Shown piece by piece: positions 22,818 to 30,350 of a stretch of DNA of 30,350 nt. Position 1 is the first letter of the stretch. Every line of letters begins with the position of its first letter. The stretch lies in contig SBBH01000156.1 in NCBI GenBank assembly GCA_005239795.1, positions 1 through 30,350 on the forward strand, given 5' to 3'. The notes under the pieces were generated by a model. That model did not search any database. It was not told the origin of the DNA and was given only the letters and a program-made list of their open reading frames with translations. The position numbers and the translations under genes are program-made. Source of the stretch: Planctomycetales bacterium (GTDB lineage Bacteria; Planctomycetota; SBBH01).

Positions 22818-22909
22818 GTCGAGGGGCCGAGTCGAAAAGTGACCCCTCGACTCGCTTCGCTCGCTCGGAGTAAGCGGGCCATGAGAAAAAATTTTCTCTG
22901 GCCCGCTTA
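22818..22909. terminator. two hairpins between convergent genes (bidirectional terminator)
   Basis: GTCGAGGGG (22818-22826) pairs with CCCCTCGAC (22843-22851). A stronger hairpin follows: TAAGCGGGCCA (22871-22881) pairs with TGGCCCGCTTA (22899-22909), and the intervening AGAAAA and TTTTCT also pair. A-rich and T-rich loop flanks are consistent with termination in both directions. The second hairpin contains the TAA stop of the sigma-54 activator gene (22907-22909). Confidence 0.7.
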
Positions 22910-24319
22910 GGCTCGCTTGCGCATTTCCTGTGCCGCGCTTACGAGCTTGTACCGGTTGATTTTCTGGTAGAGATTCCGCAGTGAAATGCCGAGCCCCCGC
23001 GCCGTGCGGGTCTTGTTCCCGTGGTAGCGCTCCAAGATCTTCACGATGTGCGCCTTTTCGACCGACTCCAGCGTCTCCCCCACCGGATCCTCGGCCGCGG
23101 GGCGTGCCAAAGCGGCCGCCAGATGCCCCCGCACGTCGGCGGCGGTGATCCGCTCGCCTGCTGGGATGGTCAGGACCAGACGCTCGACGAGGTTACGAAG
23201 CTCCCGGACATTTCCAGGCCATGGGTAGGCGGCGAGCACCCCCAGGGCCTCCCGCGCGAACGCCAGCTCCCGGCGGCCGCCCCGGAGCCTTTCCAGAAAA
23301 TACTGCGCCAGATCGGGGATGTCGCGGGCGCGTTCGCGTAGGGAGGGAACACGAAACGTCAAGGCGTTCACCCGGAAGAAGAGATCTTTTCGGAATTTCC
23401 CTTCGCCGACGAGCTTGGCGAGTTCTGCTGAGGCTGCGACGATGACGCGGACGTTGACGTGGATCGTCGCGGCAGCTCCGACGCGTCGCAGTTCCCCATT
23501 CTCGATCACGCGCAGAAGCCCCGCTTGCGAAGCCGGGTGCAGGGCGTCAATCTCATCCAGGAACAGCGTCCCTCCGTCGGCCGTCTCGAAAACCCCCGGG
23601 TGGCGCTCCGCGGCGCCGGTGAAAGACCCCTTCTCGTAGCCGAACAGCTGGGCGGTGTGGAGGTCTGCCGTGAGCTCCGCGCAGTTTAAGGCTACGAAAG
23701 GAGCGCCGACGCGAGAGCTTTTCTGGTGGATGAGGCGCGCCACGAGATCCTTGCCCGTTCCCGTCTCCCCCGAGAGGAGAACCGGGAGAGACGCACGCGA
23801 CGATTTCTCGACGAAACTGCGAATCTGGCGGGTCGAGGGGGAGCGCCCCACCAGATCCGGAAACACGGCCGGCCGCTGCGAGAAAACGGCGCGGGAACGC
23901 CGTTCGACCAAGCGGCGCTCCCGCGCGCGCGCCAGGACGTGCGAGAGCTCCCCCTCACGCAGAGGAAGGGTGAGATAATCGTGAGCCCCTTGGCGCACCG
24001 CCGTCAACGCGGCTTCCAGGGCGCTGGCGGAAACCACGGCGATGATCTGCGGAGGCTCGGAGAGCGCCTGAAGGCGCCGGACGAGGTCTATCCCCTCTTG
24101 GAACCCGTCCGACAGGTCCACGAAGAAAATCCCCGTCTCGCGGCGGGCGATCGCCAGGGCTTCGGCTCCCCGGCCGGCCGCCTGGAGCCGGTTCCCCTGA
24201 CGTGCAAGCGCCGCGCTCAATCCCGTGAGCGTCCGTCGGCGCCGTGCGCACAGGACGCAGAGGTCGACGGATCGCTTTTTCGATCGTTTCCCGGCCGCGG
24301 GGTTTTTCCAGGAGGCCAT
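22907..24319 (-). CDS. sigma-54-dependent activator (NtrC type) with degenerate receiver
   Basis: A 470-residue enhancer-binding protein. A receiver-like domain (about 16-135) precedes an AAA+ domain with Walker A GETGTGKD (184-191), the sigma-54 contact loop GSFTGA (231-236, normally GAFTGA), Walker B TLFLDEID (251-258), FRKDLFFRVNAL, PWPGNVREL, and a Fis-type HTH (IVKILERYHGNKTRTARGLG). The receiver keeps a central Asp68 (FFVDLSDG) but lacks the acidic pair near its start (VDLCVLCAR) and has Leu118 in place of the conserved Lys (DYLTLPL). It is probably not controlled by ordinary phosphorylation. No histidine kinase gene is adjacent. Target genes are unknown. Confidence 0.92.
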   Translation of the reverse strand: MASWKNPAAGKRSKKRSVDLCVLCARRRRTLTGLSAALARQGNRLQAAGRGAEALAIARRETGIFFVDLSDGFQEGIDLVRRLQALSEPPQIIAVVSASALEAALTAVRQGAHDYLTLPLREGELSHVLARARERRLVERRSRAVFSQRPAVFPDLVGRSPSTRQIRSFVEKSSRASLPVLLSGETGTGKDLVARLIHQKSSRVGAPFVALNCAELTADLHTAQLFGYEKGSFTGAAERHPGVFETADGGTLFLDEIDALHPASQAGLLRVIENGELRRVGAAATIHVNVRVIVAASAELAKLVGEGKFRKDLFFRVNALTFRVPSLRERARDIPDLAQYFLERLRGGRRELAFAREALGVLAAYPWPGNVRELRNLVERLVLTIPAGERITAADVRGHLAAALARPAAEDPVGETLESVEKAHIVKILERYHGNKTRTARGLGISLRNLYQKINRYKLVSAAQEMRKRA

Positions 24320-24402
24320 ATCTTCACGTTACAATCCCCTTTGTGACGCTGCAACCGAGGAGCCTTCATGAGTTCTCCCAACTTCAAAAGGTTCAAACAG
24401 CG

Positions 24403-24464
24403 CAGTTAAATCCAAAATCCAAAATCCCAAATCCCAAGGAAATCCAAAATCCCAAAGGGAAAAG
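24403..24464. repeat. CCAAAATCC-type short-period tract upstream of nadD
   Basis: Degenerate direct repeats of AAATCCCAAATCCC and ATCCAAAATCC fill the last 60 bp before nadD. Unlike the other tracts in the window there is no inverted arm. The final units (AAAGGGAAAAG) serve as the nadD ribosome binding site, so the tract lies in the leader of that mRNA and between two divergent genes. Confidence 0.75.
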
Positions 24465-25127
24465 GTGAAAGGCTTGCGAATCGGCATCTTGGGAGGATCC
24501 TTCGACCCGATCCACAAAGGGCATATGAGCCTCGCCCGCGCCGCCTGTCGGAGGTTACGGCTCGACCGACTCCTCCTGATCCCGGCTTCAATCCCCCCGC
24601 ACAAGCAGGGGAGGCGCCTGGCCCCGGCGTCACGGCGCCTCGCCATGGTGCGCCTGGCGGCCTCGGCGCTGCGCGCCGAAGGATTTTCCGTGTGGGCGGA
24701 TCCCCTGGAACTGTCCCAGCCCCGGCGCATCTCCTATACGATCGACACAGTTCTGGCGCTCCGGCGACGGTTCGGCCCCAACGCGCGGTTTTTCCTCGTG
24801 CTGGGAAGCGATTCGCTGGACCTTCTTCCAGCGTGGCGGCGCGTCGGGGACCTCTTGGACCGCGTCACGGTGGCGGTAGCCTCCCGACCGGGATTTCCCG
24901 TCCGGCGCCAGATCGCCAGAACCGTCAAGCGCCTCCAGGCCCTCGAGGTGGCGAGCGGCACTTCATTGAAATTCGCTGTCATCCCGATGCGGCCGGTGGC
25001 CGTCAGCGCGACGGTGATCCGCCGCCTGGAACAGCGGCCGTCAGCTCTTCCGACGGCCGTGTCGCGCTACGCCGCGGCGCACAGGCTTTACGGATTTCAG
25101 CGTCAGAACACCAAACAGCCACCCTGA
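24465..25127 (+). CDS. nadD: nicotinate-nucleotide adenylyltransferase NadD
   Basis: NadD adenylates nicotinate mononucleotide to deamido-NAD in NAD synthesis. The 220-residue product has the nucleotidyltransferase motif ILGGSFDPIHKGHM (8-21), IPPHKQ, ISYTIDTVLAL, FFLVLGSDSLDLLPAWRR, and the C-terminal SATVIRRLEQ (the ISSTxIR motif, here with Ala for the second Ser). The start is GTG 24465 with AAAGGGAAAAG just upstream. The last 125 nt overlap the convergent tilS gene, and the C-terminal residues after RLYGF are probably an extension. Divergent from the sigma-54 activator. Confidence 0.95.
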   Translation: MKGLRIGILGGSFDPIHKGHMSLARAACRRLRLDRLLLIPASIPPHKQGRRLAPASRRLAMVRLAASALRAEGFSVWADPLELSQPRRISYTIDTVLALRRRFGPNARFFLVLGSDSLDLLPAWRRVGDLLDRVTVAVASRPGFPVRRQIARTVKRLQALEVASGTSLKFAVIPMRPVAVSATVIRRLEQRPSALPTAVSRYAAAHRLYGFQRQNTKQPP

Positions 25128-26424
25128 GGCATGGCGCCGGGCCTTCCGCGGCAAACGCCTCGCCCACCGCGAAGCCGGGGACAGCCGCGAGCTTCTCTCC
25201 CCGAAACAAGAGGGGCCAAACCCCGCGCCAACGCCGAGGAAATTTCAGGTCGATCCAATAGTCGCCGAGTTTACGCGTCCCCGGACTCCCGCGCGGCCTG
25301 AAGCGATCACCGGGCCGGCGCGTCCGGATGACGAGCGGAAACAACAGTTCAGCGCCCCGCAACGTAAAACAAAAAAGCGGCGCTCCCTCGGGACTCTCGC
25401 CCAGGTCCCCTGACGTCTGGATCTCGAATGTCCAAGCTCCCCAGAGGTAGCGGCCAGGCCGCTCAATGACAAGGGGAGGAAAAACCTTCTCTTCATTGGC
25501 CCGGATCCGGACGACCCGGTCGTATTCGTGGCGCCAGAGGCCGCCCGGCAGGGAGAACGACCCGCCGGAGCGAGCGCCGGCGGCAAACGCCGCGAACGCC
25601 TCAAGATTCCGGCGGGAAAGCGCCGGCCCCCCGCTGGCGGCGAGCAGACAGTAGAGCACTTCGTAACGCAGGGGATCGGAAAGGCGAACCAGCGGCGCGA
25701 GGAAAATCTCGTCTTTTCCTTCCTGGGCTTGGACTTGGTCCCAGCCGCGGACCTGGCGGCAAGCCGCTTCGAGCGCTGGTTCGAGGCATTCAACCATCCG
25801 CCGGGACGCCGCGGCAAGCCGGACGAGGCGCTCCGTCAGCGACCTGTCTTCGCCGGCCAGAAACCGCCGTGCCCGGGTGCGGGCGTAGCGCGGATCGGCA
25901 TTGGAGGAATCGGTGCAAAACGGGATACCACGCGCCCCGAGGAAGCGATGGACCACATCCCGACGAATCGAAAGAATGGGGCGAACGAGCGTCGTCGACG
26001 AGCCAGGAAGAATCGGCCGGGCCGGCAGGATCCCCCGCAACCCCCGCACACCAGCCCCTCGCATCAGGCGCAGGAGGATCGTCTCGGCCTGATCGTCGGC
26101 CGTGTGGGCGGTGGCCACGAACGCTGCCCCACACGCGCGGGCCGCTGCCTCGAGGAAGGCATAGCGGGCCTGGCGGCCGGCCGCCTCGACCGAGAGCTTG
26201 CGCCTTCGGGCGAGCTCTGCGACATCCTCCCGCCCCAGTTCTAGCGGCACACCCCAACGCGAGGCGGCCTCGGCCACGAAGGCGGCGTCGGCATCCGACT
26301 CGGCCCCCCGCAAGGCGTGGTTGAGGTGGGCCCATGAAACGTCCCAGCCGAATTTCGGCGCCAGATCGCGTAAAACCGCTGCCAGGGCCATGGAATCGGG
26401 GCCGCCCGAAACGGCCGCCACCAC
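25003..26424 (-). CDS. tilS: tRNA(Ile)-lysidine synthase TilS
   Basis: TilS attaches lysine to C34 of tRNA-Ile(CAU), an essential step for reading AUA. From GTG 26424 the 473-residue product has the PP-loop SGGPDSMAL (6-14), WAHLNHALRG, ARYAFLEAAARACGAAFVAT, HTADDQAETILLRLMRGAG, TDSSNADPRYARTRAR and the C-terminal TilS domain (RTRRPGDRFRPRGSPGTRKL). Homologues carry 12 to 25 more residues before the PP-loop; upstream sequence in the same frame encodes MSSLIKAVARAAG followed by TAA (26440-26442), as if the true start were ATG 26481 (see findings). The last 40 residues extend beyond the usual end and overlap nadD by 125 nt. Confidence 0.9.
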   Translation of the reverse strand: MVAAVSGGPDSMALAAVLRDLAPKFGWDVSWAHLNHALRGAESDADAAFVAEAASRWGVPLELGREDVAELARRRKLSVEAAGRQARYAFLEAAARACGAAFVATAHTADDQAETILLRLMRGAGVRGLRGILPARPILPGSSTTLVRPILSIRRDVVHRFLGARGIPFCTDSSNADPRYARTRARRFLAGEDRSLTERLVRLAAASRRMVECLEPALEAACRQVRGWDQVQAQEGKDEIFLAPLVRLSDPLRYEVLYCLLAASGGPALSRRNLEAFAAFAAGARSGGSFSLPGGLWRHEYDRVVRIRANEEKVFPPLVIERPGRYLWGAWTFEIQTSGDLGESPEGAPLFCFTLRGAELLFPLVIRTRRPGDRFRPRGSPGTRKLGDYWIDLKFPRRWRGVWPLLFRGEKLAAVPGFAVGEAFAAEGPAPCLRVAVWCSDAEIRKACAPRRSATRPSEELTAAVPGGGSPSR

Positions 26425-26516
26425 GCGCGCGCGCGGATCTTATCCCGCCGCGCGCGCGACCGCTTTGATCAGAGACGACATGCCGTGTCCGCGACCCATC
26501 AAGCTACTATACCCGG

Positions 26517-27932
26517 ATGAACCGACTCTCCCGCCGCCTGGCTCCTTTTGTATGGGCCGGGGCGGTCTTAGGTTTGGCGCTCTCCCTGACGCCGGCGCCG
26601 CACAACCCCGCCGCTTCCAGGGCGCCACGCGCCCTCGCGCCGCTTTCCCTACAGCCCGGGGCACGCTACTTCACCTTGGAAGGGCGCCCCATCTTCCTCA
26701 CTGGCCGCACCCCGATAGCCCAGACATTCGAGAAGCACCTCCAACAGTTCGACGAGGCTGCCGTGGCCGGCGAGACCGTGCTGCGGATCACGCTTCATCA
26801 CGGGATCGGGCAGGAGATTCTCACCAAGCCCGCCGGGGCGGTCGACGAATCCTGGGCCGCGCTCTGGGACGCGGTCTTCTCAGCGGCCGCCGAGCGCGGG
26901 CTCTATGTCCTGCCGGTCCTGTCCGGACATGCCCTCTGGAAGGACCAGAGCGCCCCGGGGCGCTTCAAGGTATGGGAAAAGAATCCCTTCAACGCGGCGC
27001 TTGGAGGGCCGGCGGCCTCCCCCGCTGATCTCTTCAAGGACACTCCCTGCCAGCGGCTTTTCCTGGACTGGATCGGCAGGACGGTCTGGCGTTTCCAGCA
27101 CCATCCCAACATCCTCGGCTGGGAAACCTTCTCGGAGATCGACCTCCCGGCCAAAGCCTCAGGCGTGGCGGATGTGGACGCCGTCGCGCTTGCCGAAAAA
27201 GCCGCCGAGAGGGTCCGCCGCAACGACCCGCGCCACCGCCCCGTGACGGTCTCTCTGTCAGGCGTGCATGTCTGGCCGACGCTCTGGAAGAGCCGCGCCG
27301 CGGATATTGTGCAGATCCATCCGTATCCCGGCGAGCGCGGCCGGTTCGACCTCATGGCGACGATCGCCAGGACCATGCCGGACGTGGCACACCATGGGAA
27401 ACCGGTGATCATCGGCGAGGAGGGGTTAAGCCCATGGTGGGAGGAGGATCTCAACCTCCACCCCCGAGCCGCCGTGGCCTATCGGCAGGCGGTCTGGAGC
27501 TCCATGATGTCGGGAGCCGCCCTGGGAGGGATGTTCTGGTTCCTCTCCGGCTACGGCGATTCCTCTCTCGATGGAAAATATCCTCGACTTCTCGCAAGCG
27601 CTTCGGCCTTTGCCAAACGGTTCGATTTTTCCCGCCTGTGCCCCGTGAAGGTTTCTGTAAGCCCGCTCGTCGAGGCCCTTGCGCTTGGAGGCGCTGGCCA
27701 AGCCATCGGCTATGTGCGAGACTCTGCCTGTGTCTTCCCCGATTGGCCTTCGCGACCGGTGCACGGAGCCGCCGTGACTCTCCCGTGGAAAGGAGAGCCG
27801 CCGACCGAAGTCCTCTGCTGCCGACCTGAGGACCTGTCTCCAATCGGCCAGGCGGCCGTCGAAATCTCTCCCGACCGCCTGACGCTGATGCTTCCGACAT
27901 TCGAGGAGGATCTCCTCTTTGAAATCCAATGA
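26517..27932 (+). CDS. GH5-like secreted glycoside hydrolase
   Basis: A 471-residue protein with an N-terminal signal or membrane anchor (about 8-27) and a TIM-barrel region resembling GH5-type cellulase/mannanase proteins. Likely acid/base E207 lies in GWETFSEIDL, the analogue of the NE(P) motif. The nucleophile candidate E301 lies in GKPVIIGEEGLSPWW. Other supporting segments are FFTLEG-type opening (ARYFTLEGRPIFLTG), RFQHHPNILGWE and HPYP. A C-terminal beta-rich domain (about 385-471) follows. The substrate cannot be deduced. The start is ATG 26517, divergent from tilS with about 35 bp to the alternative tilS ATG, and 63 nt before the M48 gene, perhaps co-transcribed. Confidence 0.75.
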   Translation: MNRLSRRLAPFVWAGAVLGLALSLTPAPHNPAASRAPRALAPLSLQPGARYFTLEGRPIFLTGRTPIAQTFEKHLQQFDEAAVAGETVLRITLHHGIGQEILTKPAGAVDESWAALWDAVFSAAAERGLYVLPVLSGHALWKDQSAPGRFKVWEKNPFNAALGGPAASPADLFKDTPCQRLFLDWIGRTVWRFQHHPNILGWETFSEIDLPAKASGVADVDAVALAEKAAERVRRNDPRHRPVTVSLSGVHVWPTLWKSRAADIVQIHPYPGERGRFDLMATIARTMPDVAHHGKPVIIGEEGLSPWWEEDLNLHPRAAVAYRQAVWSSMMSGAALGGMFWFLSGYGDSSLDGKYPRLLASASAFAKRFDFSRLCPVKVSVSPLVEALALGGAGQAIGYVRDSACVFPDWPSRPVHGAAVTLPWKGEPPTEVLCCRPEDLSPIGQAAVEISPDRLTLMLPTFEEDLLFEIQ

Positions 27933-27995
27933 AGGCTGCCCGCACGCCGAAAAAGGGATCGTGGCGCTCCCAAACGCTCCTTAAAATCTCAAAGG

Positions 27996-29354
27996 ATGCA
28001 AAGGCCTCTCGCCTGTTTGGCGCTTTTTCTCCTTCTCCTGACAGGATGTCTGGCGCGCAATCCCGCCACAGGGCGCACGGAGCTGTCACTCTACTCGGAC
28101 AAGGACGAGATTTCTCTCGGCGCGCAGGCGGCCCCGTCTGTGATCCAGGAATCGGGGGGACTCTACCGCGATGCGGGACTTTCGACCTATGTCGACGAGG
28201 TGGGCCAGAAACTCGTCGCGGTCTCAGACCGCCCCTTCCTCCCGCCGGGGGACGCGTCGTTCCGGTACAAGTTCCATCTCCTGAACAGCTCCGAGGTGAA
28301 CGCCTTCGCGCTCCCCGGGGGGAAGATTTTCATCACGCGCGGGATTCTCACGAGGCTGGGAAGCGAATCCGAGATGGCGGCGGTTTTGGGACACGAGATC
28401 GGCCACGTCGCTGCGCGCCACGGCGTCCACCACATGCAGTCGGCGATGGGGATGGACCTCCTCATAAGCCTCGGCGCGACGCTCGTGAAAGCCCAAAACC
28501 CCGACCTCGTGGGCGTCGACCAGATCGCAGGGGCCGCCCGCGTCGGAGCCTTCGCCCTGCAAATGAAGTACAGCCGCGACGACGAATTGCAATCGGATGA
28601 GCTCGGGATGAAATACGCCGGCAAGGCCGGGTATGACCCCCGCGGGATGACCCGCGTGCAGGAGATCCTAAAATCGCTCCAGGCCCAGGAGCCGGGGCTC
28701 TTCGAGTCCCTCTTCAGAAGCCATCCCCCTTCGGATGACCGGATCGAAGCGACTCGAAAATACATTGCCAAACGCTTTGGGGGGCAGGATCTCGATGCCG
28801 CGTACGTGTCGCACGCCGAACGCTTCGCGAGCCGCACCGCCGCGCTGAGGAAGATCCAGAAAGCGTACGACCGCCATGCGGAGGGGACGAAAGCAATGGC
28901 CCCTATCAGCGAAAAAAAAATCGACGTCGCCTCGCCGGAGGGAAAAAAAGCCGCCGAGGCGGCTCACGCTGCGTTCGCCGACGCGATCCGGATGGACGCC
29001 TCCCAAGCCCCTTTCCACACCTCGCAAGGGTATCTGTATCTCCTCCAAGGGGACAGCCCAAACGCCGGCCGGGCCCTGAAGCGCGCCGTCGAATTGGATG
29101 GGGAGCTGTTCGAGCCGCTCTTCCTGCTCGGCGTCCACGAGTTCACCGGCGGCCGCCTGGGAGCCTCAAGAGATCTTTTTGTGCGCGGCTCGCTCCTCTA
29201 TCCGGCGCACCCCGGCCCCTACTACTACCTGGGCCGGATCTCGGAGCAGGAAGGAAAGCGCGCCGAGGCGGTGCGCCACTACCGCCGGGCAGAGGCGGCC
29301 GGCCCGGAGACTCCCTACGGCAGGGAAGCCAAGGAAAGGATGAAGAAACTATGA
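27996..29354 (+). CDS. M48 metalloprotease lipoprotein with TPR-like C-terminus (BepA-like)
   Basis: A 452-residue periplasmic, lipid-anchored zinc protease. The signal peptide ends in the lipobox LTGC (Cys18). The catalytic site is HEIGH (133-137), with the third ligand Glu in the later DELQSDELG segment. The substrate-binding strand LNSSEVNAFALPGGKIFITR precedes it. The C-terminal 150 residues form TPR-like helical repeats (FHTSQGYLYLLQGDSPNAGR; PGPYYYLGRISEQEGKRAEA). The architecture matches BepA/YfgC-type proteins that maintain outer-membrane assembly. The start is ATG 27996. HAD hydrolase follows 80 nt downstream after a repeat. Confidence 0.92.
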   Translation: MQRPLACLALFLLLLTGCLARNPATGRTELSLYSDKDEISLGAQAAPSVIQESGGLYRDAGLSTYVDEVGQKLVAVSDRPFLPPGDASFRYKFHLLNSSEVNAFALPGGKIFITRGILTRLGSESEMAAVLGHEIGHVAARHGVHHMQSAMGMDLLISLGATLVKAQNPDLVGVDQIAGAARVGAFALQMKYSRDDELQSDELGMKYAGKAGYDPRGMTRVQEILKSLQAQEPGLFESLFRSHPPSDDRIEATRKYIAKRFGGQDLDAAYVSHAERFASRTAALRKIQKAYDRHAEGTKAMAPISEKKIDVASPEGKKAAEAAHAAFADAIRMDASQAPFHTSQGYLYLLQGDSPNAGRALKRAVELDGELFEPLFLLGVHEFTGGRLGASRDLFVRGSLLYPAHPGPYYYLGRISEQEGKRAEAVRHYRRAEAAGPETPYGREAKERMKKL

Positions 29355-29355
29355 C

Positions 29356-29441
29356 CGTCTCGCGTCATGCGACATGCGTCATGTGTAAAAAACCCCGCGC
29401 ATAGAGTCGACTCATGACGCATGACACGTGACACATGACGA
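29356..29441. repeat. CATGACGCATGAC-type inverted repeat upstream of and across the HAD start codon
   Basis: Left block GCGTCATGCGACATGCGTCATG (29362-29383) and right block CATGACGCATGACACGTGAC ACATGACG (29413-29440) are imperfect complements around an A-rich centre. The HAD start codon ATG (29435) is inside the last unit. The tract begins right after the M48 stop codon, so it occupies the whole spacer. Confidence 0.75.
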
Positions 29442-30127
29442 TTAAAGCTGTCTTTTTCGACGCCGGAAACACACTGCTCCACCAGGATTATGAGGAGCTC
29501 GCCCAGATCCTGGGCCGCCTCGGACTTTCCGCGGACGCCGAAGCGGTGCGCCGCGCTGAGTACCGCGCCCGGATCCCGCTCGACAGGCACCTGCGCTCCG
29601 GACACAGCACGGAGGATCCCGCGACCGTCCGGTACTACCGGGACTGCCTCCTGCGCCAGATCGACCCCGAGCGCCGCGTCAATCCAGAACATTTCTGGAA
29701 GGAAATCCAAGAGCGCCGCCGCATCCGGCACCCGTACGCCCAGTCCGACCCCGAAGCCGCCGAGGCAGCCCACCGCCTAAAATCCGAAGGGTTCATCTTG
29801 GGCGTGATCTCGAACGCCGACGGGAGCCTGGCGGGGCTCCTTCAAACGACGGGGCTGGCAGCCTGGTTCGACGTGGCTATCGATTCCCACGTCGTGGGCG
29901 TGGAAAAGCCTTCGCCCGAGATCTTCCACCTCGCCTGCCGCCAGGCGGGGGTGGCCCCCCGGGAGGCGGTGCATATCGGGGATCTTCCAGCGATCGACGC
30001 GGAGCCAGCCGCCACGGCGGGTCTCGCCGGATGGACCCTGGACCCGGGGGATATCTGGCAGGACCATGCGCTTCCCCGGGCTGCATCGCTCACGGAGTTC
30101 ACTCAGGCGCTGATCGAGCGGCGGTAG
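29435..30127 (+). CDS. HAD-superfamily hydrolase
   Basis: A 230-residue cytosolic HAD hydrolase. Motif I is FFDAGNTLL with nucleophile Asp9; the position two residues later is Gly rather than the usual Asp, as in several HAD-like subfamilies, so its acid/base function may be supplied otherwise. Motif II is VISNADGS, motif III is the Lys in VVGVEKPSPEIFHLACRQAG, and motif IV is HIGDLPAIDAE. The cap domain is helical (about 15-95). It fits HDHD3 or haloacid dehalogenase-like phosphatases of unknown substrate. The start ATG is within the repeat; no Shine-Dalgarno sequence is evident. Confidence 0.87.
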   Translation: MTIKAVFFDAGNTLLHQDYEELAQILGRLGLSADAEAVRRAEYRARIPLDRHLRSGHSTEDPATVRYYRDCLLRQIDPERRVNPEHFWKEIQERRRIRHPYAQSDPEAAEAAHRLKSEGFILGVISNADGSLAGLLQTTGLAAWFDVAIDSHVVGVEKPSPEIFHLACRQAGVAPREAVHIGDLPAIDAEPAATAGLAGWTLDPGDIWQDHALPRAASLTEFTQALIERR

Positions 30128-30291
30128 AGAATTTTCAGGCTACCTGCAGATACCGGCCTCGCGCTCCGAAACGACAAACACACAAACTCCAAAAGCCAAA
30201 CAAACGAATAAACGCCAATGGCCGAAACGCTTTGATGATAAAGGCCGCCGGGCGGAGGCCCGGCGGCCGTCAAAACGAACTCAGCGGCTGT
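30128..30291. repeat. CAAAC-type tract in the spacer after the HAD gene
   Basis: The spacer of 164 bp contains AAACACACAAACTCCAAAAG-like units at about 30174-30225, of the same type as the tract at 10809-11028. No inverted arm lies within the window. It ends with the terminator hairpin listed separately. Confidence 0.6.
30243..30268 (-). terminator. strong hairpin terminator for the right-edge minus-strand gene
   Basis: GGCCGCCGGGC (30243-30253) and GCCCGGCGGCC (30258-30268) form a perfect 11-bp stem with a four-base loop. On the minus strand it is followed by TTTATCATC, a weak T tract. It lies about 24 nt after the stop codon of the minus-strand gene at the right edge, as an intrinsic terminator would. 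It could also stop HAD transcription. Confidence 0.75.
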
Positions 30292-30350
30292 CTACTTCCC
30301 CCCTTCGGCCGCCGCGCCCAGCGGAGGCGGCGTCATCCCCCCCCCCGCCC
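30292..30350 (-). CDS. C-terminal tail of an unidentified glycine-rich protein
   Basis: Only the last 19 codons are in the window, reading AGGGMTPPPLGAAAEGGK then TAG (30292-30294). A Gly/Met/Pro/Ala-rich tail of this kind is seen on several proteins, including chaperonins, but that is too little to identify it. A terminator hairpin just downstream supports a real gene end. Confidence 0.45.
   Translation of the reverse strand, partial: AGGGMTPPPLGAAAEGGK

Overview
The window is about 30 kb of GC-rich (roughly 65% by eye) bacterial chromosome with mostly housekeeping and accessory metabolic genes. Predicted lipoproteins, a pilin-like prepilin fragment, a KpsF/GutQ-type SIS protein and a BepA-like M48 protease suggest a Gram-negative-type bacterium. 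The NtrC/sigma-54 regulator, stand-alone AICAR transformylase and arsenosugar-type operon fit a poorly sampled environmental lineage. I cannot name a phylum from sequence alone.

Layout. Positions 1-5215 (minus strand): a compact run in the order AICAR transformylase, cstA-like transporter, tsaD, miaA, ispE (partial, runs off the left edge). It mixes purine synthesis, peptide/pyruvate-type uptake, two tRNA A37 modification enzymes and the MEP isoprenoid pathway. Positions 5216-5790: no protein gene; it holds a 207-bp double-palindrome repeat, a promoter, tRNA-Phe(GAA) and two divergent hairpin-forming repeat units. Positions 5789-9110: a decay zone with a frameshifted DinB-like gene, the C-terminal stump of a threonine dehydratase, an intact NAD-type isocitrate/isopropylmalate dehydrogenase, and a prepilin gene cut off by a degenerate IS701-family element. 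Positions 9122-12810: an SIS sugar-phosphate isomerase, a DapA-family aldolase, a zinc-ribbon/coiled-coil/HEAT protein and a small hypothetical. Positions 12856-14758: PduO-type cobalamin adenosyltransferase, the second copy of the palindromic repeat, and a zinc-containing alcohol dehydrogenase.

Positions 14750-22132 (minus strand) form the most distinctive unit: eight tightly coupled genes, most overlapping by 1 to 8 nt. In transcription order they are a Pit phosphate transporter, a secreted DUF547 protein, a TVP38/TMEM64 membrane protein (disrupted), a mercuric-reductase-like flavoprotein, a TIGR04282 transferase, the arsenite methyltransferase ArsM, a radical SAM protein and a TIGR04283 glycosyltransferase. 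This matches organoarsenical (arsenosugar-type) biosynthesis or detoxification, here physically coupled to a phosphate (and so possibly arsenate) transporter, and with a radical SAM protein that does not look like classical ArsS. A 9-bp inverted repeat brackets the ribosome binding site of the first gene.

Positions 22268-30127: a thioredoxin-fold protein, a sigma-54 activator with a degenerate receiver, nadD and tilS overlapping tail to tail, a GH5-like secreted glycosidase, an M48 protease lipoprotein with TPR-like C-terminus, and a HAD hydrolase. The right edge has a strong terminator and the last codons of an unidentified minus-strand gene.

Two themes run through the window. First, non-coding structure: the duplicated palindromic element with compensatory changes, and several unrelated short-period repeat tracts placed at gene starts and often forming inverted repeats. 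Second, many apparent lesions (dinB-like, TVP38, tilS start region, transposase), which may be real decay or sequencing/assembly errors.
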